Origin: B30-G6 sp964633115
Lineage (GTDB): Bacteria; Desulfobacterota; Desulfobacteria; Desulfobacterales; B30-G6
Direction of reading: 5' to 3'
Length of the DNA stretch: 64,000 nt
Assembly (NCBI GenBank): GCA_964633115.1
Contig: CAZWEO010000019.1
Location: forward strand, 1 to 64,000
The translations under genes were made by a program, and so were the position numbers. Below, in pieces: positions 60,900 through 64,000 of this stretch. The notes beneath the pieces were generated by a model. It was not told the origin of the DNA, searched no databases, and saw nothing but the letters and a program-made list of their open reading frames with translations. Numbering within the stretch: position 1 is the first letter of the stretch; the number at the start of each line of letters is the position of its first letter.

Positions 60900-62576
60900 T
60901 TATGATTTCCTCTCGAATAGAAAATCCGCCACGGTATCCATCTCGGTGATGATATGGTTATATCCACGCATCATGGCGGCAACATCTGATTCCTGTAGGT
61001 ACACATCCATCTGGTCTGCAGTCAAAGCCCCCGTTCCCGTGAGAACCAAGGGGATGGTTACCGTCGTTTTCTGGGCCACCTCATGCGCAAATATCCGCGA
61101 CATGGCTCGGTATTTGGTTGCCAGCGGATGGCCTTCTGTTGCCAAAGTGCTTGCTTTTCTAACTAAACTAGCCCCAACTTCAACAAATGTCATCAAATCG
61201 GCCAGCGCAAACATGATATACTGTTGGCGCGTCAAACGATGGCTGTGGGCTTGATCGATGAGGTCGTTCAGTATTTGAGCACTGCGACTCAACAATTCAC
61301 ATCCACCGTTCTTGAAATGGGCGGCCAGCGCTTGCATTTCCGCGCGTATGTTGTCGTAAAACGCACCCTTGGTCTTACGCGTTATTTTCCATCGATACGT
61401 GCTAATGATATTTTGCTGGATCTCACTGGTACCTTCATAAATAGAGGTTATTCTGATATCACGCTTTATTTTTTCGACCTCAAATTCCGATATGTATCCG
61501 TAACCACCCAGTGCTTGAATGGCATGATCAGCGGCGGCGTTGGCCACCTCGGTAGTGAACAGCTTGGCGATGGAGCCCTCCACCTGAACATCTTTTTCAA
61601 CATCACGGTCCACTTCAACACACATTTCTTCGATATATGCTGTCGCAGCCGCAAGATTGACAGCATGCGGTACGATCAATTTGTGAGTGTAGCCTTGCTT
61701 GTCCGACAGCGGGGCTCCGAATTGAATCCGTTCCTGGGCATATCTGATGGCGATGTCCAAGGCTTCTTCAGCCGCACCCAGTGCCATGGATGCTACCATC
61801 AGGCGAGTATAGCCAAAGACTTTGTTGGCCTGCTTTAGTCCCTTACCCGGAGCACCGCCGACGAGATTCTCTATGGGAACGTGAACGTCATTGAAGGATA
61901 AGGGAGAGGTATTCGAAGCGCGAATCCCATGTTTTTCTTCACCTTTTCCCTGCTCGAATCCTGGCGTCCCTTTTTCCACAATAAAAAAAGAAGGCCCTTC
62001 GGGCGTTTTAGCCAAAACAGTCACAAAATCCGCGTACCCACCGGTAGAAATGAATTGCTTGGTCCCGTTGATACGATACCCGCTCACTTGGCCACCATGG
62101 TCCAATACTGGATCCGCTTTGGTTTTGAGTGCTGCCAGGTTGCTGCCGGCTCCTGCTTCGGTAACAGCATAGGCCACCAAAGAGGTCCCTTCCGAAATTT
62201 GACCAAGCCATTTTTCTTTTTGCGCCTCTGTACCACCAACAATGATCGGATCTGCACCCAGTTGAATGGCAAAAAAAGCTGTGCCAACACCCAGGCAAAT
62301 CCTGGCCATCTCGCGTGTAACGTCACAGCAGTCCCGGGCGCCGCCGCCCATCCCGCCATAGGCCTCGGGAATAAAAATGAGCTGCAGACCGATTTCAGGT
62401 CCCAGCATCTGGCGAATGGTTTCTTCCGGAAACACCTCATCCTTGTCGTAGACTAGTACCAATTCTTTGGTCAGGAGTTTGCTGCGTAACTGTCGAACCG
62501 TTTCAATCACCATCCGTCTTGATTCAAGGTCAAGACCGTAAAGACCGTTTTCTGCATCTGTAGCCAGGCTAGTCAT
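60900..62576 (-). CDS. Acyl-CoA dehydrogenase
   Basis: A 558-residue acyl-CoA dehydrogenase with the FAD/substrate segments VAYAVTEAGAGSNLAALKT and FISTGGYADFVTV, the helical domain with QAL-like ALGGYGYISEFEVEKIKRD and RITSIYEGTSEIQQNIIS, which contains the catalytic Glu position, and a C-terminal extension of ~150 residues. Such long ACDs act on branched or aromatic acyl-CoAs; the substrate is unknown. Its place, between rpmF and fabG, where most bacteria have plsX, fabH and fabD, is unusual. Confidence 0.88.
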   Translation of the reverse strand: MTSLATDAENGLYGLDLESRRMVIETVRQLRSKLLTKELVLVYDKDEVFPEETIRQMLGPEIGLQLIFIPEAYGGMGGGARDCCDVTREMARICLGVGTAFFAIQLGADPIIVGGTEAQKEKWLGQISEGTSLVAYAVTEAGAGSNLAALKTKADPVLDHGGQVSGYRINGTKQFISTGGYADFVTVLAKTPEGPSFFIVEKGTPGFEQGKGEEKHGIRASNTSPLSFNDVHVPIENLVGGAPGKGLKQANKVFGYTRLMVASMALGAAEEALDIAIRYAQERIQFGAPLSDKQGYTHKLIVPHAVNLAAATAYIEEMCVEVDRDVEKDVQVEGSIAKLFTTEVANAAADHAIQALGGYGYISEFEVEKIKRDIRITSIYEGTSEIQQNIISTYRWKITRKTKGAFYDNIRAEMQALAAHFKNGGCELLSRSAQILNDLIDQAHSHRLTRQQYIMFALADLMTFVEVGASLVRKASTLATEGHPLATKYRAMSRIFAHEVAQKTTVTIPLVLTGTGALTADQMDVYLQESDVAAMMRGYNHIITEMDTVADFLFERKS

Positions 62577-62633
62577 TCTGCAACCCTTGACGCTATTAGA
62601 ATTATTCTTTAATTATCAATGGGTTAACTGAGA

Positions 62634-62813
62634 TTATTCTTCGGTTTCAATTACGGTGCGCCCTTTATAAGAACCACAACTCGGGCAGGCATGATGGGGT
62701 TGAACGGCCTCGCCACATTGGGGGCAGGTGGACAAGTTCGGTGCGGATAGTTTTTGATGGGTGCGACGTTTATCGCGCTTTGACTTAGATGTTTTTCGTT
62801 TTGGAACAGCCAT
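62634..62813 (-). CDS. rpmF: 50S ribosomal protein L32
   Basis: A 59-residue protein with the L32 pattern MAVPKRKTSKSKRDKRRTHQ and two zinc-binding Cys pairs (TCPQCGEAVQPHHACPSCG). AGGAG lies seven bases before the ATG. Placed upstream of a lipid cluster, as in many bacteria. It is too short for most gene finders. Confidence 0.92.
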   Translation of the reverse strand: MAVPKRKTSKSKRDKRRTHQKLSAPNLSTCPQCGEAVQPHHACPSCGSYKGRTVIETEE

Positions 62814-63198
62814 TAGTAATCTCCTAACTATATGAATTTATTTATAATATATTAATATTGGCCGCGAGTTAAATCGTGAAATCTCTAGTAATTGAATTCA
62901 TTACAATTGTCAAGGACTTTTGCCGCTTTTTTTCAGGTGCTCACTTGTATTGGAACTTTTTATATGCTATTGAGGTCACCCAAAATGAGATTGAATCGGA
63001 ATGGTCCAATTTATCTAACTGTTTTTACAATATTTTTTAACATGTGTCTTTGATTGTCGCCGCTACTATTTGAATGTCTGTAATTACAAACCATACTGTG
63101 ATACCGCCGTTGGCTTGCTAATGAGATCCAACACAATTCAGACAAAATGACTAATGACTAAGAAGAAATAACAAGTGAAAGTAAAATAGGTGAAACCT
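62814..63198. other. Intergenic region between rpmF and gltX
   Basis: 385 bases containing a promoter-like pair for rpmF (listed separately). On the plus strand before gltX I see only AGTGAAAG and AGGTGAAA purine-rich elements near the ATG. Confidence 0.5.
62885..62913 (-). promoter_or_regulatory. Candidate sigma-70 promoter for the rpmF operon
   Basis: On the minus strand TTGACA (62908-62913) and TACTAG (62885-62890), 17 bases apart. It would give a leader of about 65 bases before rpmF. Confidence 0.5.
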
Positions 63199-64000
63199 AT
63201 GAATCAAATTATAACCCGCTTCCCACCAAGCCCCACTGGATATCTGCACGTGGGCGGTGCCCGTACAGCCCTATTCAATTGGTTATACGCCCGGCACATG
63301 AACGGTAAATTCGTTCTGCGGATTGAGGATACCGACGCGGCCCGGTCCTCCCAGGCATCTGTTGATGCCATATTCGAAGCATTGGAATGGCTTGGGATCG
63401 ATTGGGACGAAGGTCCTTATTTTCAATCCCAACGGCTCAGCATTTATCAGGAGCACATTGACCAATTGCTGGATGCTGGTCATGCATATTACTGCACCTG
63501 TAGCCCTGAGCGATTGGAATCCATGCGGTCCAAAGCGATGGCCAGTGGTGGAAAACCAAAGTATGATGGAACCTGCCGGGATCTGGCCCTACCGAAATCC
63601 GACCGTACCGTCGTTCGCTTTAAAGCACCATTGAATGGTACAACGGTGCTTGAAGATGTGGTCAAAGGCAATATCGTGTTTCAAAATGATGAGCTCGATG
63701 ATTTTATCATTGCCCGTAGCGATGGCTCTCCGACGTATAACTTTGTTGTGGTGGTAGACGATCTTACCATGCAGGTCAATACAATTATACGCGGGGACGA
63801 TCATGTCATGAATACGCCCAAACAGATCCTCCTCTATCAGGCTCTCGGGGCGCAACTACCCGTTTTTGCCCACGTACCAATGGTACTAGGCAATGATCGC
63901 TCCCGGCTTAGCAAACGCCATGGGGCCACTTCTGTAACCGCTTATCGTGACATGGGTTTTTTACCGGAAGCCTTTGTGAACTACCTGGTCCGACTCGGCT
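63199..64000 (+). CDS. gltX: Glutamyl-tRNA synthetase, N-terminal part (runs off right edge)
   Basis: The open frame from ATG 63199 continues past the window end. It starts MNQIITRFPPSPTGYLHVGG, with the class I HIGH-like element YLHVGG, then RIEDTDAARSS and CTCSPERLESM, and near the end DRSRLSKRHGATSV, holding the KMSKS-like element LSKRHG. It attaches glutamate to tRNA-Glu (or tRNA-Gln). About 267 residues of a usual 460-490 are visible. Confidence 0.94.
   Translation, partial: MNQIITRFPPSPTGYLHVGGARTALFNWLYARHMNGKFVLRIEDTDAARSSQASVDAIFEALEWLGIDWDEGPYFQSQRLSIYQEHIDQLLDAGHAYYCTCSPERLESMRSKAMASGGKPKYDGTCRDLALPKSDRTVVRFKAPLNGTTVLEDVVKGNIVFQNDELDDFIIARSDGSPTYNFVVVVDDLTMQVNTIIRGDDHVMNTPKQILLYQALGAQLPVFAHVPMVLGNDRSRLSKRHGATSVTAYRDMGFLPEAFVNYLVRLG

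Noticed and set aside
1..64000. CRISPR arrays, rRNA and tRNA genes
   Set aside because: I saw no regularly spaced repeats, no rRNA sequence and no cloverleaf-like segment with a T-loop; a tRNA-Pyl was looked for near mttB and not seen.
1..64000. In-frame TGA selenocysteine genes
   Set aside because: None of the split genes splits at a TGA with conserved flanks; the broken ones change frame instead.

Overview
The window looks like a chromosomal segment of a sulfate-reducing-type deltaproteobacterium (Desulfobacterales-like). This rests on the gene content and on how the proteins read; no database search was possible. It is mostly housekeeping DNA: a complete tryptophan operon, most of the shikimate pathway, riboflavin synthesis, a fatty-acid synthesis cluster, rpmB, rpmF, relA/spoT, proS, ispG, glyA, and the start of gltX at the right edge.

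The most striking content is at 8.9-12.3 kb. Two methylamine methyltransferase genes, mttB (trimethylamine) and mtbB (dimethylamine), are each interrupted by one in-frame TAG (10413-10415 and 11980-11982). The codons on both sides continue the same protein, and the MtbB TAG falls at residue 356, the position I recall for pyrrolysine in the archaeal enzyme. These are therefore probably pyrrolysine proteins in a bacterium. The pyl genes, the corrinoid proteins and the reactivase are not in this window. TAG is also an ordinary stop here, ending at least ten genes including mtbB itself.

Layout: 0-8 kb holds a PqqD-like fragment, a J-domain protein, an SLC13 transporter, CBS proteins, a PIN-PhoH ATPase, a CyuA-type desulfidase and a MaoC hydratase. 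8.3-12.3 kb holds a TetR regulator and the methylamine genes. 12.3-20.7 kb is an accessory-like stretch with NUDIX, ArfB, a broken metallophosphoesterase, HAD, DpaL, a tautomerase, VapBC, a frame-broken gene, a palindromic element and a possible integron remnant. 20.8-34.2 kb is a 13-kb minus-strand aromatic block: a leader peptide with an attenuator, then aroF-aroB-aroE-aroA-aroC-tyrA, then a second leader (three Trp codons) with tandem terminators, then trpE-G-D-C-F-B-A. 34.3-39.1 kb has OsmC, a TPR lipoprotein and a decayed CbbQ/CbbO pair. 39.2-50.4 kb has TraB, purN, trxA, bamD, rpmB, relA/spoT, proS, ispG, mltF and an MBL hydrolase. 50.4-62.8 kb is a long minus-strand run: rpmF, acyl-CoA dehydrogenase, fabG, acpP, fabF, rpiB, glyA, comEB, nrdR, ribD, ribE, ribBA, ribH, nusB.

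The two leader peptides suggest the aromatic supply is set by ribosome-mediated attenuation at two points: an aromatic-rich leader (Tyr, Trp, Phe) before aroF and a Trp leader before trpE. Four loci are disrupted by frameshifts or internal deletions, and short perfect palindromes lie on or next to several stop codons.
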